Both the position numbers and the translations under genes were made by a program. Below, in pieces: positions 26,346 to 35,194 of a stretch of 36,975 nucleotides of DNA. Origin of the DNA: Oscillibacter sp. (GTDB taxonomy: Bacteria; Bacillota; Clostridia; Oscillospirales; Oscillospiraceae); the NCBI GenBank assembly GCA_003522105.1, contig DPGF01000094.1, positions 15,565 through 52,539 on the forward strand. The letters are read 5' to 3'. The notes beneath the pieces were generated by a model. That model did no database searches. It was not told the DNA's origin and worked only from the letters and a program-made list of their open reading frames with translations. The number at the start of each line of letters is the position of its first letter. Positions within the stretch are counted from its first letter, which is position 1.

Positions 26346-28919
26346 ATGGCTGCATTTGTTGTCAACGGTACACCGGTCACGGTGGAGAAAAATCAAAAAC
26401 TCATTCGCTTTCTGCGCGATGAGCTGCACTTGACGAGCGTAAAAGACGGCTGCAGCGAGGGCGCGTGCGGCACCTGCCATGTCCTCATCGACGGCAAGCC
26501 GACCAAGGCCTGTATCCCACAGACCGACAAGCTGGAGGGGAAGCACATCGTCACGGTCGAGGGACTTTCTGACTTTGAAAAGGAAGCCTTCACTTATGCT
26601 TTCGGCGAGGCGGGCGCGGTGCAGTGCGGCTTTTGTATTCCCGGTATGGTGATCTCGGCCAAGGCGCTTCTTGACCAGAACCCCGATCCCACGCGCGAGG
26701 AGACGGCCTTCGCCATTCGCAACAACATCTGCCGCTGCACGGGCTATGTCAAGATTATCGACGGTATCCTGCTCGCGGCAAAGATCCTGCGCGAGGGAAA
26801 GATCCCCCAAAAGGATGAGGATTTTCAGATCGGCTCGCGCGTGCATCGCATTGATGTTGCCGAAAAGGTGCAGGGCTACGGGAAATATCCCGACGACGTT
26901 TATGTTGACGGCATGTGTTACGGCGGCGCGGTGCGCAGCGAATATCCGCGCGCCCGCGTGCTCTATATCCGCACGAAGGAGGCGGAGGAGCTTCCGGGCG
27001 TTGTGTGCGTGCTGACGGCGAAGGATATTCCCGGTCAGCAGAACGTCGGCCACATTCAGAAGGATCAGCCTACGCTCGTCGGCGAGGGAGAGATCACGCA
27101 GTATCTCGGCGACGCGGTGGCGCTCGTCTGCGCGCGCGATCAGGAAACACTCGAACGGGCGAAAAAACTCGTGCGTGTTGTCTATGAAGAGCTTCCTGCG
27201 GTACACAGCCCCGAGGAAGCGAAGATCCCCGGCGCGCCGGAGGTCATCATGGGCAACCGCGGCAACGTGCAGGCGCACCGCCATGTCTCGCGCGGCAACG
27301 CCGACGAGGCCATTAAAAATTCCAAGTATGTTTTACACGAAAAGTTTCAGACCCCGTGGACGGAGCACGCCTTTTTGGAACCCGAGTGCTGCGTCGCGCT
27401 TCCGCTTGACAACGGCGGCGTGAAGCTCTTGACCACCGACCAGAGCGCGCACACCACGCAGCACGAGTGCTCGGCGATGCTCGGCGTCGATTTTGCGCAC
27501 TGCCAGGTTGAAAATATGCTTGTCGGCGGCGGCTTCGGCGGAAAAGAGGACATGTCCGTGCAGCACCACGCGGCGCTCATCGCGTACATCGCGCGCGTGC
27601 CGGTGAAGGTGAAGCTTTCGCGTCAGGAATCCATTCTCGTCCACCCCAAGCGCCACCCGATGTGGATGGACTTTACGATGGGCTGCGACGAAAACGGCAT
27701 CATTCAGGGCGTGAAGGCGAGCGTTGTGTCCGATACCGGCGGCTTTGCCTCTCTCGGCGGCCCTGTGCTTGAGCGCGCCTGTACACACGCGGCGGGTCCC
27801 TACCATTATGAAAACTTTGAGATCGAAGGTCACGCCTACTACACGAACAACCCGCCTGCGGGCGCATTCCGCGGCTTCGGCGTAACGCAGACCTGCTTTG
27901 CGACCGAAACGCTTTTGAACGAGATGGCGGATCTTGTCGGCATCTCCCCGTGGGAGATCCGCTACCGCAACGCCATTCGCCCCGGCGAGGTGCTGCCCAA
28001 CGGCCAGATCGTCGGGCCGGAGACCGGCCTTGTCGAAACGCTCGAGGCCATCAAGCCCTACTATGACGAAGCGGTCAAAAACGGCGAACCGGTCGGCCTT
28101 GCCTGTGCGATGAAGAATGCGGGCGTCGGCGTGGGACTTCCCGACTACGGGCGCTGCAAGCTCGTTATTGATGAGGAAGGTAAGGTGCATATCCGTACCG
28201 GCGCGTCATGCATCGGGCAGGGGCTCGGTACGGTGCTTGTGCAGATAGTGGTGACGAACGCCGGACTCAGGCGCGAGGATGTGGTCTATGACGGCAACAG
28301 CACGTTCATTACGCCCGACAGCGGCGATACCTCCGGCTCGCGCCAGACACTCATCACGGGCGAGGCCTGCCGCCGCGCCTGCCTGCTGCTGCGCGACGCG
28401 ATGGAGAACCGTTCGCTCAGCGATCTTGCCGGACAGGAGTTTTACGGCGAGTATTACGCCAAGACAAACCCGCTCGGCGCCGATGTGCCAAACCCCGTGA
28501 GCCACGTTGCCTACGGCTATGCGACGCAGATGTGCATTGTCGACAAGGAAACGGGCCTCATCAAAAAGATGGTCGCCGCGCACGACGTCGGCAAGGCCAT
28601 CAATCCGCTCTCCTGTGAAGGACAGATCGAGGGCGGCGTTGTGATGAGCATGGGCTATGCCCTCACGGAGAAGTTCCCGCTCGACCATGGCAAGCCCACG
28701 GCGAAGTACGGTATGCTCGGCCTTTTCCGCGCCAATCAGATCCCCGAAATCAAGGCGCTTGTCATCGACAAGCCCGGACTTAACCTTGCAAACGGCGCCA
28801 TCGGCATCGGCGAGATCACGTCCATCCCCACGGCGCCTGCGATTGCGGACGCTTACTTCCGCTATGACGGCGAGCGCCGGCGCAGCCTGCCGCTCGACCA
28901 CACGCCCTACAAAAAATAA
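26346..28919 (+). CDS. Fused selenium-type molybdenum hydroxylase (xanthine dehydrogenase family)
   Basis: An 857-residue cytoplasmic molybdenum hydroxylase. Residues 1-150 are a two-cluster [2Fe-2S] domain (Cys36, 41, 44, 56 and Cys94, 97, 129, 131). Residues about 165-857 are the Mo-binding domain with VGGGFGGKED, AFRGFGVTQ and a C-terminal GIGEITS whose Glu823 matches the active-site base of xanthine oxidases. The iron-sulfur and Mo parts are fused and there is no FAD domain, as in the selenium-dependent xanthine dehydrogenase group known from Clostridia and Enterococcus. The selenium is a labile ligand, so no selenocysteine codon is expected and none is seen. The substrate (xanthine, hypoxanthine or a related purine) is inferred. 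AGGAGAT precedes the ATG; asparaginase follows 16 bp later. Confidence 0.88.
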   Translation: MAAFVVNGTPVTVEKNQKLIRFLRDELHLTSVKDGCSEGACGTCHVLIDGKPTKACIPQTDKLEGKHIVTVEGLSDFEKEAFTYAFGEAGAVQCGFCIPGMVISAKALLDQNPDPTREETAFAIRNNICRCTGYVKIIDGILLAAKILREGKIPQKDEDFQIGSRVHRIDVAEKVQGYGKYPDDVYVDGMCYGGAVRSEYPRARVLYIRTKEAEELPGVVCVLTAKDIPGQQNVGHIQKDQPTLVGEGEITQYLGDAVALVCARDQETLERAKKLVRVVYEELPAVHSPEEAKIPGAPEVIMGNRGNVQAHRHVSRGNADEAIKNSKYVLHEKFQTPWTEHAFLEPECCVALPLDNGGVKLLTTDQSAHTTQHECSAMLGVDFAHCQVENMLVGGGFGGKEDMSVQHHAALIAYIARVPVKVKLSRQESILVHPKRHPMWMDFTMGCDENGIIQGVKASVVSDTGGFASLGGPVLERACTHAAGPYHYENFEIEGHAYYTNNPPAGAFRGFGVTQTCFATETLLNEMADLVGISPWEIRYRNAIRPGEVLPNGQIVGPETGLVETLEAIKPYYDEAVKNGEPVGLACAMKNAGVGVGLPDYGRCKLVIDEEGKVHIRTGASCIGQGLGTVLVQIVVTNAGLRREDVVYDGNSTFITPDSGDTSGSRQTLITGEACRRACLLLRDAMENRSLSDLAGQEFYGEYYAKTNPLGADVPNPVSHVAYGYATQMCIVDKETGLIKKMVAAHDVGKAINPLSCEGQIEGGVVMSMGYALTEKFPLDHGKPTAKYGMLGLFRANQIPEIKALVIDKPGLNLANGAIGIGEITSIPTAPAIADAYFRYDGERRRSLPLDHTPYKK

Positions 28920-28935
28920 ACCATCAGGAGACGCA

Positions 28936-29946
28936 ATGAAACACGTTCTCATCATTTATACCGGCGGCACGATCGGCATGACGCGCACCGACAACGGCTA
29001 TGCGCCGCGCTCCGGTTACTTCCGCGCCGCGCTTGACGCAATTTCCGACCTTCATTCGTCCGAAATGCCCGCGTGGGACTTTATGGAACTCTCGCCTCTG
29101 CTGGACTCCTCCAATATGACCGTGCACGAGTGGAACCGCATCGCAGAGCTGATCGCGCAGCAGTACGACAGTTACGACGGTTTTGTTGTTCTGCACGGTA
29201 CGGATACGATGGCCTACACTGCCTCGGCACTGTCGTTTATGCTCAGCGGGCTTGACAAGCCCGTCGTGCTCACCGGCTCGCAGATCCCGCTGTGCGAGAT
29301 CCGCAGCGACGGACGTGACAATCTCATTACCGCCCTGCTCATTGCGGGGGAGGGCGTCGTGCGCGAGGTGTGCCTTTACTTTGGCGGAAAGCTGCTGCGC
29401 GGCAACCGCGCGACGAAGTACTCCGCCGACGGGCTCATCGCCTTCGTTTCGCCCAATTACCCGATCCTTGCCGAGGCGGGGATCAGCATTCGATACAACG
29501 AATCCGCCCTTCTGCCGGGGCAGAAAGGCGGATTGAAGCTCCAGACACTTGACCCGGTTCCCATCGGGGTCATCAAGGTCTTTCCGGGAATTCAGTTTTC
29601 TCTCTTTGAGTCCATCATGACCGAGAAGCTGCGCGGCATCGTCATCGAGACCTTCGGCGCGGGCAATATCCCCGGCGACGGGGACGCGCTGCTGCCCATC
29701 ATCCGCAAGGCCTTCCAGAACGGCACGGTGCTCACGGTCTGCTCCCAGTGTCCGCAGGGCGCGGTGTCGCTCGGTGCGTATGAGACTTCCAGCGCGCTGA
29801 AAAAGGCCGGTGCAGTCAGCGGACTTGATATGACGACCGAGGCTGCCGTCGCCAAGCTCTACTATCTTTTCTCCCTCAATCTCGGCAAGGAGGAGATCAA
29901 GCGGGCGATGGAACAGGATCTTCGCGGCGAGATCACCGTTCTCTGA
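28936..29946 (+). CDS. ansA: Type I (cytoplasmic) asparaginase
   Basis: A 336-residue enzyme that hydrolyses L-Asn to L-Asp and ammonia. Start 28936 has AGGAG 7 bases upstream; the open frame further upstream belongs to the previous gene in another frame. The catalytic threonines are in TGGTIGM (Thr12) and HGTDTMAYTASALS (Thr89, Asp90). There is no signal peptide, which fits the low-affinity type I group. It lies 16 bp after the fused molybdenum hydroxylase and is probably co-transcribed with it, an unusual pairing. The last 14 bp overlap, tail to tail, the cytidylyltransferase gene on the other strand. Confidence 0.92.
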   Translation: MKHVLIIYTGGTIGMTRTDNGYAPRSGYFRAALDAISDLHSSEMPAWDFMELSPLLDSSNMTVHEWNRIAELIAQQYDSYDGFVVLHGTDTMAYTASALSFMLSGLDKPVVLTGSQIPLCEIRSDGRDNLITALLIAGEGVVREVCLYFGGKLLRGNRATKYSADGLIAFVSPNYPILAEAGISIRYNESALLPGQKGGLKLQTLDPVPIGVIKVFPGIQFSLFESIMTEKLRGIVIETFGAGNIPGDGDALLPIIRKAFQNGTVLTVCSQCPQGAVSLGAYETSSALKKAGAVSGLDMTTEAAVAKLYYLFSLNLGKEEIKRAMEQDLRGEITVL

Positions 29947-30529
29947 TCGCGGCAAGCGCCGCCTTTGTGTCCACATCGCGCAGCTCGGCTTCCGGCGATT
30001 CAAAGAGCAGCAGCGCATCTAAGTGATTTTTGATGACCGCGCTGCCGCCGACGTCACCTTCAAGCGCGAGAAGTTCCGGGAAGAAGCGGGCGGGGAAGAG
30101 GCAGGGATTGCCCCGTGCGCCGTTGTGTCCGAGAGCAACGATGCACTCGCGGTGCGATGAAAAGAAATCGACCTCGCGCGCGAGCGTCTCGCGCCGCAGC
30201 AGCGGCTGGTCAGCCACCATGAAGCAGATGGCGTCGCAATCAGAAAGTGCACGCGCGCCGAGACGGATCGTTTCGCTCTGGCCGCGCTCGGGGTGCCCGT
30301 TTTGAAGCGTTTCAAAGCCGCGCTCTTTTGCAAGCGCCGTGATCTCCGGATACTGCGTGACGACGAGCACGCGCGCAAAGCATTCGCGCGGAATGGCATC
30401 CAGCGCGTGTTCGATGAGCGATCTCCCGTCCCATGCCGCGCAGAGCAGTTTATTTTCGCCGAAGCGTTCGGCATTTCCGGCCGCCATGAGCAGGCAGCCG
30501 ACTCTCAGTTCCTCCCGCACCGTGATCAT
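29933..30529 (-). CDS. MocA-like molybdenum cofactor nucleotidyltransferase
   Basis: A 198-residue protein with a MobA-like NTP-transferase fold. The nucleotide-binding loop LMAAGNAERFGENKLL is at about 14-29, and the metal-binding MVADQPLL near residue 103 and GNPCLFP near 140 follow, as in MocA/YgfJ-type molybdopterin cytidylyltransferases. Such enzymes make the dinucleotide cofactor used by xanthine dehydrogenases, which fits the hydroxylase genes on both sides. CTP rather than GTP preference is inferred from context. Start 30529 has AGGAAGGG directly before it; longer starts would extend across the promoter. Confidence 0.8.
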   Translation of the reverse strand: MITVREELRVGCLLMAAGNAERFGENKLLCAAWDGRSLIEHALDAIPRECFARVLVVTQYPEITALAKERGFETLQNGHPERGQSETIRLGARALSDCDAICFMVADQPLLRRETLAREVDFFSSHRECIVALGHNGARGNPCLFPARFFPELLALEGDVGGSAVIKNHLDALLLFESPEAELRDVDTKAALAAIRER

Positions 30530-30554
30530 CCCTTCCTGAGCGTTCGTTTTCTCC

Positions 30555-30583
30555 ACTATAGCAAAGGAAAACGAGCAGAGCAA
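30555..30583 (-). promoter_or_regulatory. Promoter of the MocA-like gene
   Basis: Minus-strand TTGCTC (30578-30583), 17-base spacer and TATAGT (30555-30560). Confidence 0.55.
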
Positions 30584-30627
30584 GCAGAAAAACATGGCAC
30601 TTTCTCTAAAATGTGCGACTTGATGGC

Positions 30628-30656
30628 TGTACAAACTGTGCAAGCCGTGCTAAAAT
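30628..30656 (+). promoter_or_regulatory. Probable promoter of xdhABC
   Basis: TGTACA (30628-30633), 17-base spacer and TAAAAT (30651-30656) with an upstream TG (TGC-TAAAAT). The -35 is poor, which would suit an activated promoter. Confidence 0.42.
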
Positions 30657-30720
30657 CTTGGAAAAAGCAGGCTGTGCGTCCGCCGCGCAGGGCGGCGCTC
30701 TTTCATAGGAGGTAAGCAAG

Positions 30721-33033
30721 ATGAGCAAAGTAGGAAAAAGTGAGATCCGCGTCGATGCGTTCGACAAGGTCACCGGACGCACCAAATACTATGAGGACCA
30801 GATGCCGAACGGTGCGCTCTATGTGCGCATCAAGCATTCCACCATTGCACACGGCTTCGTCAAGTCGATCGACAAATCGGCGGCGGAGGCCATTCCCGGC
30901 GTTGTGAAGGTGCTGACCTGCTTCGATGTGCCAGAGCATTGCTTCCCGACGGCGGGACACCCCTGGTCGATGGACCCGGGGCATCAGGACGTGGCCGACC
31001 GCAACCTCTTAAACCGCCACGTGCGCTACTACGGCGATGACGTTGCGGCCGTCATCGCGGAGGACGAGGTCTCGGCTATGCAGGGCGTGCGCGCGCTCAA
31101 GGTCGAATATGAGGAACTCCCCTTCGTGCTCGACGTGCAGAAGGCGATGGAAGAGAACGCGCCCCTCATTCACGAGAATTTCCCGGGAAATATCCTAAAG
31201 CACACGGATATCCGCAAGGGAAATTATCAGGAGGCCATTCAGGAGCCCGGACTCATCAAGGTCGAGGGCTGGTACGATACCCCCACCGTGCAGCACAGCC
31301 ACATTGAAAACCACGGCTGCTATGCCTACGAGGAAAACGGGCGCATCGTCGTCGTTTCCTCCACGCAAATTCCGCACATCATCCGCCGCATCGTCGGTCA
31401 GGCGCTTGGGCGTCCGTGGGCAGACGTGCGCATCATCAAGCCTTACATCGGCGGCGGCTTTGGCAACAAGCAGGACGCGCTCTACGAGCCACTGTGCGCG
31501 TGGTGCTCCACGCAGGTCGCAGGGCGCTGCGTGCGCATCGACTGCTCGCGCGAGGAGACCTTCGTCTCTAACCGCGTGCGCCACGCCATCCGCTTCCATA
31601 TCATCACATGGCTCAGAAAGGACGGCTCCATCGCCGCGCGCAAGGTCGAGTGCTTCTCCAATCAGGGCGCTTACGCCTCGCACGGCCACTCGATCGTCGC
31701 AAAGGCAATGGGCTCGTTCCCGCAGATCTACCCCTGCGAGAATTTTGAGGGCGACGCCTACACCGTTTACACCAACCGTCCCGCCGCAGGCGCGATGCGC
31801 GGTTACGGTATGCCGCAGGCCTCATTCGCGGACGATGCGAACATCGACGAGTGCGCGAAGGCCGTCGGCATCGAGCCGCTCGAATACCGCATGAAGTACA
31901 TCATGCCCAAGGGCTTCCACGACGGCTTCTCGGGCAATACGAACTACTACGATTCCTTCCGCGACTGCCTTGAAAAGGGCAAGGCCTACATCGATTACGA
32001 CCGCAAGGTGAAGGAATTTGCAAGGGATACCGGCCCCATCCGCCGCGGCATCGGCGTTGCAGCGTTCTGGTACAATACGGCGGTCTATCCCATCTCGCTG
32101 GAGACCTCCTCCAACCGCATGCTTTTGAACCTCGACGGCACGGTGACGATGCAGTGCGGCGAGACGGAGATCGGGCAGGGCGCGGACACGGCCTACGCGC
32201 AGATGACGGCCGAGGCCATCGGCCTTGCAAGCTACCGCGACGTACACATTGTCTCCTGCCAGGATACCGACATTACGCCCACGGGTCTTGGCGCTTATGC
32301 AAGCCGCCAGACCTATGTTGCGGGATTTTCCATCCGCCAGACGGCGGCGCTCCTGCGCGAGAAGATCTTAGCTTACGCGGCAAAACTCACCCGTCAGGCA
32401 ATTTCCAACATGGATATTATCGACGGAAACATTGTCCGCAGCGGCGACGGCGCGGTGCTCATGTCGCTCAAGGAACTTGCGATGACCGCACAGTACAACG
32501 CCGCGGATTCCGAGCACATCACCGCCGAGTCGACCTTTACCATTCGCAACAATGCCTACTCCTTCGGCTGCACCTTTGCCGAGGTCGAGGTCGATATCCC
32601 GATGTGCAAGGTCACGCTCAAGGACATCATCAATGTCCACGACTGCGGAAACCTCATCAATCCCGCCCTTGCGGAAGCGCAGGTACACGGCGGCATGTCC
32701 ATGGCGATCGGCTTCGGCCTGAGCGAGCAGCTCCTCTTCGACGAAAAGACGGGAAAGCCCCTCAACAACAATCTGCTCGACTACAAGCTCTCGACCGTGA
32801 TGGATCATCCGCACCTTGAGGCGCAGTTTGTCGAAAATCCGGAGCCGACCTCGCCGTTCGGCACGAAGGCACTCGGTGAACCGCCCGCCTGCTCGGGCGC
32901 GCCCGCTATCCGCAACGCCATCTACAACGCCACCGGCGTTGCCATCGACACCATTCCCATCACGCCCCACGTTCTGTACGCTGAGTTCAGCCGTGCGGGG
33001 CTGATCCGCGACAGCTGGAAGGAGGAGAAGTGA
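30721..33033 (+). CDS. xdhA: Xanthine dehydrogenase molybdenum-binding subunit XdhA
   Basis: A 770-residue catalytic subunit. It opens with the family's short N-terminus (VDAFDKVTGRTKYYED) and carries IGGGFGNKQD near 242, MRGYGMPQA, GETEIGQGADT and the C-terminal ALGEPPACSGAPAI, where Glu720 corresponds to the active-site base. Length and order match the E. coli XdhA/XdhB/XdhC type, in which Mo, FAD and iron-sulfur parts are separate proteins. The reaction is hydroxylation of a purine (xanthine/hypoxanthine by family). AGGAGG lies 8 bases before the ATG. The next gene starts 3 bp after the stop. It is not the same subfamily as the fused enzyme at 26346-28919. Confidence 0.93.
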   Translation: MSKVGKSEIRVDAFDKVTGRTKYYEDQMPNGALYVRIKHSTIAHGFVKSIDKSAAEAIPGVVKVLTCFDVPEHCFPTAGHPWSMDPGHQDVADRNLLNRHVRYYGDDVAAVIAEDEVSAMQGVRALKVEYEELPFVLDVQKAMEENAPLIHENFPGNILKHTDIRKGNYQEAIQEPGLIKVEGWYDTPTVQHSHIENHGCYAYEENGRIVVVSSTQIPHIIRRIVGQALGRPWADVRIIKPYIGGGFGNKQDALYEPLCAWCSTQVAGRCVRIDCSREETFVSNRVRHAIRFHIITWLRKDGSIAARKVECFSNQGAYASHGHSIVAKAMGSFPQIYPCENFEGDAYTVYTNRPAAGAMRGYGMPQASFADDANIDECAKAVGIEPLEYRMKYIMPKGFHDGFSGNTNYYDSFRDCLEKGKAYIDYDRKVKEFARDTGPIRRGIGVAAFWYNTAVYPISLETSSNRMLLNLDGTVTMQCGETEIGQGADTAYAQMTAEAIGLASYRDVHIVSCQDTDITPTGLGAYASRQTYVAGFSIRQTAALLREKILAYAAKLTRQAISNMDIIDGNIVRSGDGAVLMSLKELAMTAQYNAADSEHITAESTFTIRNNAYSFGCTFAEVEVDIPMCKVTLKDIINVHDCGNLINPALAEAQVHGGMSMAIGFGLSEQLLFDEKTGKPLNNNLLDYKLSTVMDHPHLEAQFVENPEPTSPFGTKALGEPPACSGAPAIRNAIYNATGVAIDTIPITPHVLYAEFSRAGLIRDSWKEEK

Positions 33034-33036
33034 GCC

Positions 33037-33927
33037 ATGTATGATATGAAAGCGCTCTACGAGGCGGAAAGCGTTGAAAACGCCATCGCCCTTCGCTTGG
33101 AGCATCCCGAGGCGCAGATCATCGCCGGCGGCAGCGACGTGCTTGTGCAGATGCGCGAGGGCAAGCGCGCCGGAAAAGAGCTGATTTCCATCTACGGCCT
33201 TGACGAGCTGCGCGGCGTAACGATCGACAGTGATGAGAACATTCGCATCGGCTCGCTCACGAGCTTTTCTCACATCACGCGCGACCCCATCATTCAAAAG
33301 TACATCGGTGTCCTCGGCGAGGCGGTCGATCAGGTCGGCGGCCCGCAGATCCGAAATATCGGCACCATCGGCGGCAACACCTGCAACGGCGTGACGAGCG
33401 CGGATTCCGCTTCCACGCTGCACGCATGGGAGGCCATCGTCGAGCTGACGGGAAGAAGCGGTATCCGCCGTTTGCCCATCAAGGATTTTTACATCCGGGC
33501 AGGTCAGGTCGATATCCGCGCAGAGGATGGCGAGATCCAGACAGCCATCATTATTCCGAAGGCAAGCTATGAAAACTGCTCTGGCCACTACATCAAGTAC
33601 GCCATGCGCAACGCGATGGACATTGCAACGCTCGGGTGCAGCGTGAACGTGCGTCTTTCTTCCGATAAGAAGACCATCGAACGTGCCCGCATCGCCTACG
33701 GCGTCGCCGGCCCCGTGCCGATGCGCTGCCCAAGCGCGGAGGAAGCTGCCAAGGATAAACCCTTAACACTTGAGACGGCGGAGGCCTTTTCCCTCGCCGT
33801 GCTGAAGGATATCCACGCGCGCGACAGCTGGCGCGCCTCCAAGGCCTTCCGTGAGCATATCGCCGTGGAAATGGCCAAGCGCTGCCTGATCGAATCCATC
33901 AAACGGGCGGGAGGTGCGATCAAATGA
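33037..33927 (+). CDS. xdhB: Xanthine dehydrogenase FAD-binding subunit XdhB
   Basis: A 296-residue flavoprotein subunit that passes electrons from the iron-sulfur subunit to an acceptor. The FAD pyrophosphate-binding segment IIAGGSDVLVQ is at about 28-38, and GPQIRNIGTIGGNTCNG with SADSAST forms the second FAD loop. The C-terminal CO-dehydrogenase-flavoprotein-type domain has the DSWRASKAFR motif seen in E. coli XdhB. Its stop overlaps the next start (ATGA), so subunit stoichiometry is set by coupling. Confidence 0.94.
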   Translation: MYDMKALYEAESVENAIALRLEHPEAQIIAGGSDVLVQMREGKRAGKELISIYGLDELRGVTIDSDENIRIGSLTSFSHITRDPIIQKYIGVLGEAVDQVGGPQIRNIGTIGGNTCNGVTSADSASTLHAWEAIVELTGRSGIRRLPIKDFYIRAGQVDIRAEDGEIQTAIIIPKASYENCSGHYIKYAMRNAMDIATLGCSVNVRLSSDKKTIERARIAYGVAGPVPMRCPSAEEAAKDKPLTLETAEAFSLAVLKDIHARDSWRASKAFREHIAVEMAKRCLIESIKRAGGAIK

Positions 33928-34418
33928 GTCAGTACAAACTGGTTAGATTTAATCTGAACGGCAAGGACGTTGAAAAAATGGTCGACGTGCGCGCATCGCT
34001 CACCGATATGCTGCGCAACGACTACCACATGACCTCCGTGAAAAAGGGCTGCGAGGTCGGCGAGTGCGGCGCGTGCAACGTCATCATCGACGGCGAGGCG
34101 TTCAACTCCTGTATCTATCTTGCCGTCTGGGCAGACGGCAAGCACATCCGCACACTTGAGAGTTTGATGGGCGAGGACGGCGAACTGAGCGACATTCAGC
34201 AGGCCTTTCTGGAGGAAGCGGCTGTGCAGTGCGGCTTCTGCACGCCGGGCTTCATTATGACCGCAGTCGAAATTCTGGAGAGCGGGAAGCTCTATTCGGA
34301 CGATGAATTGCGCAAGCTCCTCTCCGGTCATCTCTGCCGCTGCACGGGCTATGAAAATATTTTCCGCGCCGTGAAAAAGACGATGTATCGCCGTCTTGGC
34401 AAGGAATTCGACGCTTGA
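33924..34418 (+). CDS. xdhC: Xanthine dehydrogenase iron-sulfur subunit XdhC
   Basis: A 164-residue subunit with two [2Fe-2S] clusters: plant-type Cys43, Cys48, Cys51, Cys63, and the helical-bundle Cys103, Cys106, Cys138, Cys140 in QCGFCTPG and LCRCTGY. It links the Mo site in XdhA with the FAD in XdhB. The name follows the E. coli three-subunit usage; it is not the XdhC/CoxI maturation factor, which is absent here. The ATG overlaps the xdhB stop by 4 bp. Confidence 0.94.
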   Translation: MSQYKLVRFNLNGKDVEKMVDVRASLTDMLRNDYHMTSVKKGCEVGECGACNVIIDGEAFNSCIYLAVWADGKHIRTLESLMGEDGELSDIQQAFLEEAAVQCGFCTPGFIMTAVEILESGKLYSDDELRKLLSGHLCRCTGYENIFRAVKKTMYRRLGKEFDA

Positions 34419-34454
34419 ATTCCTGCTTTTACAAATTCCGAACAGGAAAAAATA

Positions 34455-34483
34455 TTGCCCTCAGGCAAAAGTGGTGCTATAAT
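34455..34483 (+). promoter_or_regulatory. Promoter of the cytidylate-kinase-like gene
   Basis: TTGCCC (34455-34460), 17-base spacer and TATAAT (34478-34483). The start of transcription would fall near 34490, past the terminator's left arm, so transcripts from here cannot form the hairpin. Confidence 0.68.
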
Positions 34484-34501
34484 ACAGTCAGCACCACTTT
34501 T
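34467..34501 (+). terminator. xdhABC terminator with a promoter box in its loop
   Basis: A 12-bp stem (AAAAGTGGTGCT and complement) with an 11-base loop and GTTTT after it. It ends the xdhABC transcript about 50 bp past the stop. The TATAAT of the next promoter begins at the last base of the left arm. Confidence 0.85.
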
Positions 34502-34541
34502 GTTTTATCTGTTTCAAGGCGCTGAAAAAGGAGGAATCACT

Positions 34542-35150
34542 ATGGTCATTACGGTTGGCAGACAATACGGCAGCGGCGGGCGCGAGATCGGCACCATGCT
34601 TGCCAAGCAGCTCGGCATTGCCTATTACGACGATATGCTGCTCAAGGAAGCGGCGGAGGAGAGTGGGCTTTGCGAAGAGCTGTTCCGTTCCTTTGATGAA
34701 CGCCCGAAGAGCTTTCTCTATTCCATCGCAATGGATCCCTACTCCTTCTCGATGAACCACGTGACGCCCAAGGGTTCCATTGAGCAGCAGGTGTACCTTG
34801 CGACCTACGATACGATCAAAAAGCTTGCGGACAAAGGCCCCTGCGTGCTCATCGGCCGCTGCGCGGACTACGCGCTGAAGGATCGCGACGACGTCATCAA
34901 TGTTTTCGTCACCGCCCCGATCGAGAACCGCATCAAGCGCGTTGCCGCCAGAAACGGCATCACCGAAAACGAGGCAAAGGACCGCATCAAAAAGACGGAT
35001 AAGTCCCGCGCGTCTTACTACAACTATTATTCCGCCAAGGATTGGGGCGACGCGAAGAGCTACGACCTCTGCATTGATTCGAGCCTGCTCGGCATTGACG
35101 GTACCGTTGAGCTGCTCAAGGAGCTCATCCGCATCAAGGGCATCAAGTAA
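34542..35150 (+). CDS. Cytidylate-kinase-like protein
   Basis: A 202-residue P-loop kinase of the cytidylate kinase-like family. Start 34542 follows AAAGGAGG. The phosphate loop is variant, GRQYGSGGRE (6-15), as in this family, and is followed by the FDERPKSF region, LIGRCADY (about 107), RIKRVAARNG and a lid with KTDKSRASYYNYY. The family is widespread in Firmicutes, often as a second copy beside a true Cmk, and its physiological nucleotide is not firmly known. It stands alone between two terminators. Confidence 0.87.
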   Translation: MVITVGRQYGSGGREIGTMLAKQLGIAYYDDMLLKEAAEESGLCEELFRSFDERPKSFLYSIAMDPYSFSMNHVTPKGSIEQQVYLATYDTIKKLADKGPCVLIGRCADYALKDRDDVINVFVTAPIENRIKRVAARNGITENEAKDRIKKTDKSRASYYNYYSAKDWGDAKSYDLCIDSSLLGIDGTVELLKELIRIKGIK

Positions 35151-35160
35151 GCAAAGGCAT

Positions 35161-35194
35161 AAAAAGCAGCCGTGCCAGCACGGCTGCTTTTTTC
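35161..35194 (+). terminator. Terminator of the cytidylate-kinase-like gene
   Basis: A 10-bp GC-rich stem (AGCAGCCGTG and complement), a CCAG loop and TTTTTT. A 9-codon frame (ATG 35217 to TAA 35246) after it has a GAGGGGGGA site but no other support. Confidence 0.92.

Noticed and set aside
28657..28935. Upstream extension of the asparaginase frame
   Set aside because: It lies inside the hydroxylase gene in another frame; the ATG at 28936 has a proper ribosome binding site and gives the normal asparaginase N-terminus.
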